Notes: generated from the letters alone by a model not told the origin. A stretch of 64,000 bases of DNA from an uncultured Lentisphaeria bacterium (GCA_905197955.1 CAJKAR010000016.1:27571-91570), one strand, 5' to 3'. Shown: positions 45,762-54,675, counted from the stretch's first letter. Program-made: numbers and translations.

Positions 45762-46808
45762 TCACGGAATTGTCACAATATCATCGGGAAAAAGAGAGTA
45801 GCCTCTGATCTGAGCGCGATCACCGGCATCGTCAACGATATAATTGACAATATAGATTTCGCCGTCCGGGAACTGAACCCATCCGGAATATCCGGTATCG
45901 GCATAGACGGAGCGGTCGTGATCGACGGGCAGAATGTTCACCGAACAGAGTGATCGATCCTTCTCCAGCAGAGCCTCCCGGGTGGTCAGTGCGGCGAAGA
46001 GATTCTGCGAATTCGCGCCGATGCCGCGTTTTCCTCCCTGACAGAAACGATAGGTAATCAGAATCCGGCCGTCATTCAGGAATCCGGCAACCGGACGATA
46101 CGCTCCGGGAAGAGGAAAGTCTAAAACGGGACTCCATGTTTCGCCGTTGTCGTAAGAAATCACTTTCCGGCAGTCTTTTCCCCGGCAGGTGTTGTCGCGG
46201 AGCAGCGCCACAAGAGCGCCGTTCCCCAGAGGCAGCAGAGAGGCTTCGCAGAGTTCAGAGTCCGGATCATGAGCGATCAGAACCGGAGAGCTCCAGGTAC
46301 TGCCGTTGTCATCCGAATAAATAAGATACTGGGAGAGCCTTCCCTGAAAGGAATGATGGGCGGAAACGAACCATCGTCCATTCTCTGTCCGCACCAGTTT
46401 GTCGGGCACGATTCCGTGCAGGGGCAGAAGACGCGGAGAGGACCAGGTGGAGCCGTTGTCAGAGGACTCGAAGAGGAGCAGATCCGAAGTCTCCGGGGCC
46501 GCTTCGTCGCATCCGTGCCGGAGACGATCCACCAGCAGTCCGAGTCTGTCTCCCGCCAGGTGGAAGATCCGCGGACAGTTGAAATAGAAAGGCAATTTTT
46601 CCGTTCCTTCCGTTACAGGATGTTTGCGACTCCAGGTTCTGCCCCGGTCAAACGATTCCGTCTGCATGATTCGTGTGTAGGAGCGGTTTTTATGATGCGT
46701 GCATTCACTGAAAACACAGACAAGTCTCCCGTCTGAAGTCAAGACAACATCCGGCCAGGCTTCATAGAGCAACGGATCATTGCTGATGGTAAATCTGGAA
46801 ATGCTCAT
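45762..46808 (-). CDS. BNR-repeat sialidase-like glycoside hydrolase
   Basis: 348 aa from ATG 46808, which has GAGAGGA eight bases upstream; a GTG-initiated form from 46838 lacks one. Three Asp-box repeats are visible (SSDNGSTWSSP, SDDNGSTWSSP, SYDNGETWSP), giving a six-bladed propeller of the GH33/GH93 kind. LVCVFSECTHHKNRSYTRIMQTESFDRGRTWSR is the N-terminal blade. No signal peptide, so the enzyme is cytoplasmic or exported otherwise. The catalytic Arg triad cannot be assigned with confidence, so sialidase activity is not proven. Confidence 0.72.
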   Translation of the reverse strand: MSISRFTISNDPLLYEAWPDVVLTSDGRLVCVFSECTHHKNRSYTRIMQTESFDRGRTWSRKHPVTEGTEKLPFYFNCPRIFHLAGDRLGLLVDRLRHGCDEAAPETSDLLLFESSDNGSTWSSPRLLPLHGIVPDKLVRTENGRWFVSAHHSFQGRLSQYLIYSDDNGSTWSSPVLIAHDPDSELCEASLLPLGNGALVALLRDNTCRGKDCRKVISYDNGETWSPVLDFPLPGAYRPVAGFLNDGRILITYRFCQGGKRGIGANSQNLFAALTTREALLEKDRSLCSVNILPVDHDRSVYADTGYSGWVQFPDGEIYIVNYIVDDAGDRAQIRGYSLFPDDIVTIP

Positions 46809-46886
46809 TGCGACAAGTCCTCTCATATTTTTATCCACAAAAATGTTCTGAAAATCAATATATCAGAAGACGAAACGATCCTCAAC

Positions 46887-46919
46887 GATAAAATTTTACA
46901 GTTTCATGATAAAATTTTA
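46887..46919. promoter_or_regulatory. Tandem direct repeats, candidate AraC-regulator site
   Basis: GATAAAATTTTA occurs twice, at 46887-46898 and 46908-46919, 21 bp apart, between the divergent BNR gene and the AraC-type gene. Two identical half-sites on one face of the helix fit an AraC-family dimer. Confidence 0.5.
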
Positions 46920-47017
46920 ACACTGTAAAAAAACAGGAAAAATCCCACCCGGCTTGTTTGCAATGCTTCCGCGGGAGGAATAAATTATTTTCCAAGGAAA
47001 AGGAGCTGGGGCAGAAC

Positions 47018-47869
47018 ATGAGCAGGGATGATTGCGAATTGACCGCACAGATCAAGAAGGGAACGGAAATTGCAATACGCCGGGTTTTTTACGGAGAAAA
47101 CTCTCCGCTTCCGCAGTATAAAGTGCTGAACACATCCAATGTACGGCTGATCATGCCGTTATCAGGGAAGAAGCATATTGCGTTTGCCTCCGGGAACGGT
47201 GTGAGAGAAGAGATTCTGTCGCCCGGAGAAGTTCTTCTGACCCGTCCGTTCGGCTGGACGAGGGAGTTCTGGGACTCGAAACATTCGATGATCTCGATTG
47301 CATTCAAGGAGGAAACCATGCGGATGATTTATCTTGCTCACGATGGCATTTCGACTCCGCCGCTGCAGCCGGATGCAGTTTTTTATCCGGACCATCCGCA
47401 GTCACGCTGGGGAGCGCAGATTCTATCGGCGCTTCTGTTTGCTCCGGCGGAAAACCGGGGAGTCTGTTTTCTTGTGAGTGCGCTGCTGTGGAGTCTTCTG
47501 GAGGACCTGAAAAACGCGTCCTCCTGCCGGCCGAAAGATGAAATTGAGTGGGAACGTCTTGCAGATGTGATTGATCTGAACTGCAACTCCAATCTTGCAA
47601 GAGAGGACTTTGCCGCGGCGGCGGGAATTCATTCGGCGCGTCTGCTCCGTCTTGTCAAGAAATACACGGGCATGACCTTCCGCGACTACCTGACACGGGT
47701 TCGAATCCGGAAAGCGGGGCATCTGCTGAATGAAACGAACTTATCCGTCGGAGCGATCTCGGAGGCCTGCGGCTTTTCTTATCTCAACTATTTCTGCCGA
47801 TGTTTCAGACGAAGTTTTCACTGTTCACCGGGCGAATACAGGGAACGTCTGCGCAGCGGAAAAGAGTGA
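47018..47869 (+). CDS. AraC-family transcriptional regulator
   Basis: 283 aa from ATG 47018 (AAGGAG 12 bases before). N-terminal cupin-like sensor (IMPLSGKKHIAFASGNGVREEILSPGEVLLTRP) and C-terminal double HTH (LAREDFAAAAGIHSARLLRLVKKYTGMTFRDYLTRVRIRKAGHLL; VGAISEACGFSYLNYFCRCFRRSFHCSPGEYRE). It lies between the divergent BNR gene and the GH2 gene and probably controls both. Confidence 0.92.
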   Translation: MSRDDCELTAQIKKGTEIAIRRVFYGENSPLPQYKVLNTSNVRLIMPLSGKKHIAFASGNGVREEILSPGEVLLTRPFGWTREFWDSKHSMISIAFKEETMRMIYLAHDGISTPPLQPDAVFYPDHPQSRWGAQILSALLFAPAENRGVCFLVSALLWSLLEDLKNASSCRPKDEIEWERLADVIDLNCNSNLAREDFAAAAGIHSARLLRLVKKYTGMTFRDYLTRVRIRKAGHLLNETNLSVGAISEACGFSYLNYFCRCFRRSFHCSPGEYRERLRSGKE

Positions 47870-48017
47870 GTCTGTTAAAAAAATCTCATAAAATGCAAAA
47901 AAAATACCGTTGCTCCGCGCGAGGGGATCTGCTATATTTTTCAGAAAAGCAATCAATGTTTTGACTTCGTCAGAAGCGGGAAAAACTCTTCTGGCAAAAT
48001 GGAAAGGCAGAGAGAAG

Positions 48018-49769
48018 ATGAACAGTTATCCCCGTCCCCAGTTCAAACGAAACGAATGGCTTTCTCTTAATGGAACCTGGAGCTGCTGCATTGACAATGC
48101 GGAAAGCGGTATGGCCCGGGGATTTGCCGCTTCCAAAGGATTTGAAACGCCGATCCGGATTCCATTCTGTCCGGAGAGCAGACTTTCCGGACTTGCGCAT
48201 ACGGATTTTATCAACAGCATCTGGTATCACCGGCGCATTACGATTCCGGAAGAGTGGAAAGGCAGAGAAGTGGTGCTTCACTTTGGAGGGGTGGACTATG
48301 AATGTGAAGTGTTTATTGACGGGATTTCGGCGGGGACTCACACAGGAGGAGCGGTCTCCTTTGAACTGAATATCAGTGATCTTGTTTCTGCGGGGAAAAG
48401 TCATGATCTTGTGGTATACGCCATCGATCATATCCGGAGCCACATTCAGTGTTTTGGAAAGCAGTCGGTGAGCTACGCCAATGAGAAAGCCAATTATACC
48501 CGGACGACAGGGATCTGGAGCGATGTCTGGATGGAACCGGTTTCTTCCGATGGCTTGCGGTCCTGTGCGATTGTTCCGGATTACGACGGAGGGAAATTTG
48601 TTTTCCGGCCATCGTTCCGCAATATCCGCAGAGGCAATCAGTTGCGGATCGGTATCTATGATGGCTCAGCATGTGTCGGGGAAGGGAGTGTCGCGTGTGC
48701 GGAAGGAATTCCATTTTCCATGGAACTGAAGGAACCGAAGGAATGGTCGCCGGATACGCCATTTCTCTACGGGATCCGTTATACGGTGACAGATGTCTCC
48801 GGAAGAGTGGTCGATGAAGTTTCCTCGTATGAGGGACTTCGCAAATTTCATGTGGAAGGAGGACGGTGTTTTCTGAACAATCGTCCGATTTTTCTTCGTT
48901 TTGTGCTGGATCAGGGCTTTTACAAAGACGGGATCTGGACTGCTCCCGAAGAAGATGCGATTCGCCAGGATATTGAGCTGGCAAAGCGGGCCGGATTCAA
49001 TGGAGCGCGGCTGCATCAGAAAATTTTTGATGAACGGTATCATTATCATGCGGATCGTCTTGGATTTCTGACCTGGGGGGAATTTCCGGACTGGGGGATG
49101 GGCTTCTGGCAGCAGTTCACGGTGAAGCATGTAGATTATTATCATGCGTTTCGGGACTTTTTCCCCCAATGGCGGGAGGCGGTCAACAGGGATATGAATC
49201 ACCCGTCGATTGTTGCCTGGACACCGTTCAATGAACGCAACAAACCGGTGGATGTTGCAGAGCATCTGCGTTTTATTGCCGATATTTACGATTTAACGCA
49301 TTCGCTTGATCCATCGCGACCGGTCAACGACACCAGTGGTCTGATTCATTCGAAAACCGATCTCTGGACTGTACATAATTATACCCAGGATGCAGAATCC
49401 CTATCGGAGCAGCTTCAGCGAAAGCCGGTCTATATGTATAAACCGGAAATAGAGACAAAGGCCTGGCACGGACAGCCGTTTCTTCTAGATGAATTCGGTG
49501 GTGTGACCTATATACCTGCGGGAAAAAACGCTGAGGAAAACGGCTGGGGCTATGGCAGTCCGGCAGAATCTCCGGAAAAGGCGCTTTCGCTTATGAGATC
49601 CCTGACACAGACGGTAATCCGCTGTGGACTAGCAGGATATTGTTACACACAACTGACCGATGTGGAACAGGAACGAAACGGGGTTTATAATTTTGACAGA
49701 ACCCGAAAATTTTCCGAAGAAAAATTAAAGGAAGTATTTTCCGCGAAACCGGAATGGAGTGCATACTAA
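48018..49769 (+). CDS. Glycoside hydrolase family 2 (beta-galactosidase/beta-glucuronidase-like)
   Basis: 583 aa from ATG 48018 (GCAGAGAGAAG in front). Jelly-roll (residues 1-170, PRPQFKRNEWLSLNGTWSC ... SIWYHRRITIPEEWKGREVVLHFGGVDYECEVFIDG), Ig-like domain (~180-275) and TIM barrel. Acid/base in VAWTPFNERNKP (E406), nucleophile in FLLDEFGGV (E~494). No signal peptide, so it acts on imported oligosaccharides in the cytoplasm. It lacks the C-terminal domains of LacZ and is close to the short GH2 type. Confidence 0.9.
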   Translation: MNSYPRPQFKRNEWLSLNGTWSCCIDNAESGMARGFAASKGFETPIRIPFCPESRLSGLAHTDFINSIWYHRRITIPEEWKGREVVLHFGGVDYECEVFIDGISAGTHTGGAVSFELNISDLVSAGKSHDLVVYAIDHIRSHIQCFGKQSVSYANEKANYTRTTGIWSDVWMEPVSSDGLRSCAIVPDYDGGKFVFRPSFRNIRRGNQLRIGIYDGSACVGEGSVACAEGIPFSMELKEPKEWSPDTPFLYGIRYTVTDVSGRVVDEVSSYEGLRKFHVEGGRCFLNNRPIFLRFVLDQGFYKDGIWTAPEEDAIRQDIELAKRAGFNGARLHQKIFDERYHYHADRLGFLTWGEFPDWGMGFWQQFTVKHVDYYHAFRDFFPQWREAVNRDMNHPSIVAWTPFNERNKPVDVAEHLRFIADIYDLTHSLDPSRPVNDTSGLIHSKTDLWTVHNYTQDAESLSEQLQRKPVYMYKPEIETKAWHGQPFLLDEFGGVTYIPAGKNAEENGWGYGSPAESPEKALSLMRSLTQTVIRCGLAGYCYTQLTDVEQERNGVYNFDRTRKFSEEKLKEVFSAKPEWSAY

Positions 49770-49808
49770 CCTTCCTCCCACCTCCATCAACAATAGAACT
49801 TCCATCGT

Positions 49809-49832
49809 AAAAAGGCATCAAACCGGATGCCT
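49809..49832 (-). terminator. Native terminator of the disrupted tRNA-Asn gene
   Basis: On the minus strand AGGCATC (49832-49826) pairs with GATGCCT (49819-49813), followed by TTTTT. It lies ~75 bp beyond the tRNA 3' end and shows this side is the original chromosome. Confidence 0.7.
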
Positions 49833-49907
49833 CGAATGGATTTACTCATTTTTCTTCTGCTGGATTTGAAAGAGAAAACAAGGGAGAGGAAATCATTTAA
49901 AAAGAAA

Positions 49908-49952
49908 TGGCTCCGGCAGCTGGATTCGAACCAGCGACCAAGTGGTTAACAG
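49908..49952 (-). other. Attachment site: 3' part of tRNA-Asn(GTT)
   Basis: On the minus strand the sequence runs CTGTTAA (anticodon loop, GTT), CCACT, TGGTC, the T-arm GCTGGTTCGAATCCAGC, TGCCGGA, G and CCA: anticodon loop to 3' end of a tRNA-Asn, ~45 nt. The 5' half (an AGTGG anticodon strand, D-arm and TCCGGCA acceptor) is absent upstream. Junction at the anticodon loop is a known crossover place for tyrosine integrases; an integrase gene starts 74 bp away. The intact tRNA should be at the far end of the island. Confidence 0.85.
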
Positions 49953-50025
49953 CATTGTCTTTTGAGCAGAAAAAGCACTCATTGTTAGCTAATCGTTAGT
50001 TGGCGTTTAGAATGATGGTGCGGAA

Positions 50026-51399
50026 ATGGCAAAAGATCGGCGGTTAAAAGGAACTGGAACGATTTTTAAAAGGAATGGCAAATTTGTTCATCAGTATTCC
50101 GATATTGACGGAAAGGTAAAAACAATCACGTTGAAAGATGAATGCGGTAAGCCTGTGACACTCAGAGCGAAAGCTGATGCAATCGTAGCGGAGTTGACCA
50201 GAGAACGGCAGAAAATCGAATTTATTGAAAATCGGCTTGAGTATATGGCTCAAGTTGTCGGAAGCAGGAAAATCATTCAACGCTCCAGAATCAAATTGTC
50301 CGAATTATGGGAAACGTATCTTCGCAACCCCAATCGTCCTGATAGTGGCAAGCTGACTTTAAAACGAAATGAATTGTACTGCCGAAAGTTCCTCTCTTTC
50401 TTAGCGGAGAAAAAGATTGATTCAATTGATGATATAACTTTCGATACCGCCGCAACATTCATGACGAATTTATGGAGCACAGGAATCTCTCCGAAAACCT
50501 ATAACTATTACTTGCAAACCTTGAAATTGGTCTTCAAAACCTTACTTCAGGATGATTCTCCTTTCAGGAACATAAAAGCTAAAACAGCCACAACCGAAAG
50601 CAGAAAACCTTTTACGCCGGAACAGGTAAGTGCTATTTTCAAAACCTTGGATGATGACAACTATCATATTCTCCACAAACCGCAAATGCGAATCCTCTTT
50701 CTTCTGGGGCTGTGCTTCGGATTGAGAATGCATGATGCAGCATGCTTTCGCTGGGACTATATCCAAGGCGATGGCACGGTCAAATTCAAGGCGAGGAAAA
50801 CAATAAAAACCATGAAACAGTATATTGTGCTTCCGATACCGTCGATTCTGGAGGAACAATTCAAAATTGCGGAAACGTGGAAACGCAATGAATACATACT
50901 GCCCGATGTTGCAGAACGGTATGGCTACAATAGTTCGGGGATCAGCACTGATGTGGACAAACTCTTACGTTCGGCAGGAATACAAACCAAAGAACAGCCT
51001 GTTGACACCCGGAGAATGTTCTACATAAATTCCCAAGGCGAGATGAAACAACGTCGGATCGGGCGGTATTCTTTCCATTCGTTCCGGCATACATTCTGTA
51101 CGATTGCGGCGAGTTCAGGAAAAGACTTATCGCTGATCAGATCCATTGTCGGACACAGCAATGTCGCTATGACGGAACATTATACGCATTATACTCTTGA
51201 AGCCAAGAAGAGTGTAATCGAGTCAATTCCTTTAGCTGTCATGACAAATTCCCCAAGGATCAGCGCAGAAATTCCCTTGATAACGGCATTTCAACAAGCG
51301 GACACAGAAGCTCTTGCCAAGGTAATTAACTATTTGGAAAGTAACTTGTCGGATAAGCAAAAAAGAGAAATCTTAGAGTTACTGGTAGAATCATTCTAA
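50026..51399 (+). CDS. Tyrosine recombinase (phage-type integrase)
   Basis: 457 aa. N-terminal arm-binding-like region (GTIFKRNGKFVHQYSDIDGK), SAM-like core-binding domain (~85-180) and catalytic domain (~195-400) with R234 in GLRMHDA, H351-x-x-R354 in HSFRHTF, H377 in VGHSN and Tyr in the EHYTHYT segment (Y386 or Y389). A C-terminal ~60-residue extension follows. Adjacent to the tRNA-Asn remnant, it should mediate integration and excision of the island. Confidence 0.95.
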   Translation: MAKDRRLKGTGTIFKRNGKFVHQYSDIDGKVKTITLKDECGKPVTLRAKADAIVAELTRERQKIEFIENRLEYMAQVVGSRKIIQRSRIKLSELWETYLRNPNRPDSGKLTLKRNELYCRKFLSFLAEKKIDSIDDITFDTAATFMTNLWSTGISPKTYNYYLQTLKLVFKTLLQDDSPFRNIKAKTATTESRKPFTPEQVSAIFKTLDDDNYHILHKPQMRILFLLGLCFGLRMHDAACFRWDYIQGDGTVKFKARKTIKTMKQYIVLPIPSILEEQFKIAETWKRNEYILPDVAERYGYNSSGISTDVDKLLRSAGIQTKEQPVDTRRMFYINSQGEMKQRRIGRYSFHSFRHTFCTIAASSGKDLSLIRSIVGHSNVAMTEHYTHYTLEAKKSVIESIPLAVMTNSPRISAEIPLITAFQQADTEALAKVINYLESNLSDKQKREILELLVESF

Positions 51400-51463
51400 G
51401 TATGAGCAAAAGTGCAATGTAATTTTTATTAGGTTCCTATATGTGAATTATTTTTATAAAAAT

Positions 51464-51493
51464 TTGATTTTTGAAAATATAATGCTATATTAT
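51464..51493 (+). promoter_or_regulatory. Promoter of structured leader 1
   Basis: TTGATT (51464-51469), 18 bp and TATTAT (51488-51493). Predicted start ~51501, ~27 nt before the first helix. Confidence 0.5.
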
Positions 51494-51527
51494 TTAGCAT
51501 GTCATAATTAATATGGCACGAAGAAAA

Positions 51528-51624
51528 GTAATTCACAGAGCACAAGGGGTGCTCTGAACAACCACACTGAATTGCTTACTGCCGAGGCGGTAGCATTGGT
51601 CTGTTGTTCAGAGCACCTTTTTTT
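51528..51624 (+). promoter_or_regulatory. Structured RNA leader 1: antiterminator/terminator switch
   Basis: Helix A: GTAATTCA (51528-51535) with TGAATTGC (51568-51575), enclosing hairpin CAGAGCAC (51536-51543) / GTGCTCTG (51549-51556). Terminator: GGTGCTCTGAACAAC (51548-51562) pairs perfectly, 15 bp, with GTTGTTCAGAGCACC (51603-51617) and is followed by seven T. The loop contains TACTGCC/GGCGGTA (51577-51592). The bases 51548-51562 are shared, so the two folds exclude each other. The sequence CAGAGCAC occurs twice, as rival partners for the same strand. Downstream is the small zinc-ribbon gene at 51650. Confidence 0.75.
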
Positions 51625-51649
51625 GTGTCCTAAAATAGGAGAATTAAAA

Positions 51650-51832
51650 ATGGAAAATGGAAATTGGAAATTTTGTTGGATTTGTTTCAACCCTATTGCA
51701 GAAAATGAAAAAGTCGCTTATGGAGTTGGCAATGACATGATCTGTTGTATGGATTGTTTCAGTTTGTTGGAACCTGTGAGAGAAGACTACAAGGACTGGA
51801 TGGATATGAGTGATGAACAATCAGTTAACTAA
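51650..51832 (+). CDS. Small zinc-ribbon-like protein
   Basis: 60 aa from ATG 51650 with TAGGAG eight bases in front. CWIC and CCMDC provide two CxxC knuckles (residues 9-12 and 33-37), spaced like a treble-clef/zinc ribbon, and an acidic end. It is the only gene before a terminator and is preceded by structured leader 1, so its expression is probably conditional. Function unknown. Confidence 0.65.
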   Translation: MENGNWKFCWICFNPIAENEKVAYGVGNDMICCMDCFSLLEPVREDYKDWMDMSDEQSVN

Positions 51833-51901
51833 AATTTTAGAGTCGGCATAGAAGTTTGAATTCTTATCCGCTTGAACCGGTGGATACACAAACAGCAAAG
51901 A

Positions 51902-51950
51902 AAAGAGTGGAATACCTATAGATATTTTTAAGGTAAACCACTCTTTTTTT
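51902..51950. terminator. Bidirectional terminator between convergent genes
   Basis: AAAGAGTGG (51902-51910) pairs with CCACTCTTT (51938-51946), inner ACCT/AGGT; T7 follows on plus and TTTTCTTT on minus. Confidence 0.85.
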
Positions 51951-51960
51951 ATTGAGAATA

Positions 51961-54675
51961 TCAGTCCAAGCGGCAATATTCGGATACTTTGAGAATTTGA
52001 TCTCTAACCGTTCTTGTGGCGATTCCGGTTTCTTTGGCTATTTCAGCTTCTGAGTAGCCTTGAAAATGGAGGTTGAGAACTTCATTTTCAAGGAAATGGA
52101 TATGACATTCCGGCAGATCAAGTTTCAATAAATTGACTACCTGCGGAATGTTGACCAAGGCGATTACATGGTATTCTGCATCGGAATGTTCTCTGATACA
52201 GCCACGCATGATGGCTTGGTACAAATCACGTTCGAGAGTTTTAAGATATTGTTGATTGATTTTCTTATCCGCAAAAGAACCGTCACGGCAGAATTTGGGA
52301 ATGAGCACTTTCTTCCCGTTGAAAACCGCTTCACTCCAGATTCTTTCGGTATCGATTTCCTCATCACGACAGATAGCCGTTTGGAGAGCATAGGCAGAAA
52401 CCGTGCGGAACAAACTCATCGCAACCACAGCGAATTGAGCCGTTCTTCCTGCGTTGCTCCCGATATGTTGCCCACGGGGTAACGGAATGATGTTGCCGTC
52501 CTTACTGATGATGGTTTGTTTGAGGCGATCAATCGCCCTGGCTAATATGGGGTCTGAGCTCAAGTTCTTGTTGGCAAAAAGGATGGTGTCTATTTCGGAT
52601 TGAGTAAGGAGCTCATCGGTTGCATCAATAATTTTCTGGAAAACTTTCTTGTTCGACAACTTGCTCTTGGTGGGATTGTCAAGAATGCAGTGGATATGCG
52701 TATTCGGATAAGCGGTCTTCAACTGATCGCATTCGATGATGGAAAAGCCTTTCCATCTGGTACTTTGAAGTTTGGCAGAGCCATCCAAGATAACGGTTTG
52801 AACGGAGGTTTCAAGCTCTACAGTTCCTGCGATGAACTCATAATGCTGATCCTTAGCCATTCCGAAAATATTCTCGTTTTTTCCGAAGAACTGACAGAAT
52901 TCCAATGCGAACTCGAACTCTTCCATAGCTATTGCCTTGCGATGGAACTGCATAAAGAGGTAACGGGATATTTCTGCGAAATCGTAGTTCAACGGCTTGA
53001 TACGGCGGCAGGAGTGATCGGATAAGAGCTGTTCGATTGCCACCATATCAGCCTCCAATTCGAGGACGGGAGGATAATCAGCCAAGTGTTTATACAAAAT
53101 GCTGAGGTCCTTTTGTTGAAATGAGAAACTTTCAAGCAATTCGGGGCTCTCATCAATGATAACCATATGAAGATTAAGCGGAAATTGTCCGTTTGCCAAC
53201 GCATGCTTATAGTGTGCATGCGTACAGCAAACGACATCCGCCGATGGTAAATCCAAGCGATATTCATCGACACAATACTTCAATTCCGCTCCGCACGGAT
53301 TGGGGCATTCGGAACAGATACGCTTTTTATTCTGATGACGGAAAACCTGCTCATCGACCTTGCAACATTCCCCGTCACGTCCGTGGAATGCAAGTGCATT
53401 GCAGCTCAACTTTCTCAACATATCGGCATTGCGCTTACAATCGGCGATCTTTTCCGACACCAACCAGAAACGATGATTTGCTGAGGCATGAGCGGCGATA
53501 AATAACAAGGCGGCGGTACTCTTGCCACTGCTGCAAGGCAAGCTGAGAAGCGCCTGTTTTCCCTGCTTATGGCATTGGTCGAGAATGGATAGCGTGATGT
53601 CGATTTTAGGTGAACGGGTAGTGAAGAACTGCTGATCGAACTTATTCCTGACCTTGTCATACAAACTCAAATCCGGGTTGCCGAGATGGAATTTCTCGAC
53701 AGGAAGGACACATTCTATGGATTCTTCCATTACCTTGTTTCGAGCTCTCTGGATGTCCATTCTGACCAAGCAGCGCTCCTGATGATAGTGTTCAAACAAC
53801 ACTGGATCATTGACGATTGCGGTTTCAAGCACCTTGTCGGAAACATCCGGGACGAACTTCAAGCACCTGATGAGAAGCTGAAACGCAACGGCACTGCGAT
53901 CAAATAATGATTGGGTATCCTTTTTAATGGAAGCGATTCTGCTTTTTTCGACGGCATGGGATGTCGGTTCTTCCAACGAAAAATCAGCAGGAAGAAACTT
54001 GTTCTGAATTTCCTCAAGCGTATATGATATTTCCGGGTTCACTTCCAAGATGGATACCTCTCTGATTTCGGCTCCCGACTTGATGTTGCGGGAGAACGGC
54101 AAGCGGAACAAGTGTTCCAACGAAAAGCAGAAATCCACTCGATAGTGGCGGGCGATTGCCGCCACAAGCATTTTGAAACGTCTTTTATCGGCATCCCCTG
54201 AAAGCGGAGTCGAGAGTTTATAGTGGAGCTGGAAGCCTCCGCCAGTATGGATGATTACGGTCGGCTTGGAAAAATGTTCCTTGATGTATTGCCACGCATG
54301 ATCACGATTTTCGAATTCGGCACGTTTGTGGTGAGCCCCATAGTCAATATCCAACACAAGCTCAAACACCTTGTCCACCTGCTCCTCGGTTGCTTTCCCT
54401 CTGCCCTTGAAACTCGAAATCGAGTAATACATATTATACTTGTCAGCTTCTGCCGACTCATTCGTCTGCCAGAGCTCTCCAGCCGTGGCGATCCCCCTGT
54501 GAAAACGCCAGTCAGGAGCTGAGGCTCCCCAACTGACAAGATCATTCTCCTGGAAGCCCAAGAGCATCATAAAATCCTTTGTATTCGTAATCATCACATA
54601 TTCATCCTTATATCCGATCGATGAAAACAGGGATTGTTCGGACTGCCAGTATCCCTGTCTGTCATTCAATGACAT
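51961..54675 (-). CDS. Primase-helicase fusion protein (AEP-like primase plus SF2/DinG-like helicase)
   Basis: 904 aa. Residues ~20-230 look like an archaeo-eukaryotic/RepB-type primase: LVLDIDYG (D109xD111), TVIIHTGGGFQLHYKL and RLPFSRN. Residues ~370-830 are a helicase: Walker A LPCSSGKST (~379-387), DEAD-like MVIIDESPE (~504-511), and between them a cysteine cluster (C437, C438, C454, C457, C461, C468), the position where XPD/DinG helicases hold a 4Fe-4S domain; a zinc site is the alternative. LFRTVSAYALQTAICRDEE is in the region of motif VI. A C-terminal HTH (YSEAEIAKETGIATRTVRDQIL) may bind DNA. Probably initiates replication of the excised island. Confidence 0.7.
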   Translation of the reverse strand: MSLNDRQGYWQSEQSLFSSIGYKDEYVMITNTKDFMMLLGFQENDLVSWGASAPDWRFHRGIATAGELWQTNESAEADKYNMYYSISSFKGRGKATEEQVDKVFELVLDIDYGAHHKRAEFENRDHAWQYIKEHFSKPTVIIHTGGGFQLHYKLSTPLSGDADKRRFKMLVAAIARHYRVDFCFSLEHLFRLPFSRNIKSGAEIREVSILEVNPEISYTLEEIQNKFLPADFSLEEPTSHAVEKSRIASIKKDTQSLFDRSAVAFQLLIRCLKFVPDVSDKVLETAIVNDPVLFEHYHQERCLVRMDIQRARNKVMEESIECVLPVEKFHLGNPDLSLYDKVRNKFDQQFFTTRSPKIDITLSILDQCHKQGKQALLSLPCSSGKSTAALLFIAAHASANHRFWLVSEKIADCKRNADMLRKLSCNALAFHGRDGECCKVDEQVFRHQNKKRICSECPNPCGAELKYCVDEYRLDLPSADVVCCTHAHYKHALANGQFPLNLHMVIIDESPELLESFSFQQKDLSILYKHLADYPPVLELEADMVAIEQLLSDHSCRRIKPLNYDFAEISRYLFMQFHRKAIAMEEFEFALEFCQFFGKNENIFGMAKDQHYEFIAGTVELETSVQTVILDGSAKLQSTRWKGFSIIECDQLKTAYPNTHIHCILDNPTKSKLSNKKVFQKIIDATDELLTQSEIDTILFANKNLSSDPILARAIDRLKQTIISKDGNIIPLPRGQHIGSNAGRTAQFAVVAMSLFRTVSAYALQTAICRDEEIDTERIWSEAVFNGKKVLIPKFCRDGSFADKKINQQYLKTLERDLYQAIMRGCIREHSDAEYHVIALVNIPQVVNLLKLDLPECHIHFLENEVLNLHFQGYSEAEIAKETGIATRTVRDQILKVSEYCRLD

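Noticed and set aside
49908..49990. A complete tRNA-Asn on the minus strand
   Set aside because: Only anticodon loop to CCA is present; the 5' acceptor, D-arm and anticodon 5' strand do not match, so it is an attachment-site remnant.
51528..51624. Reading the first leader as an ordinary terminator of the integrase gene
   Set aside because: The integrase ends ~130 bp before, a promoter and a competing helix lie between, and a ribosome site plus gene follow directly, which fits a leader better.
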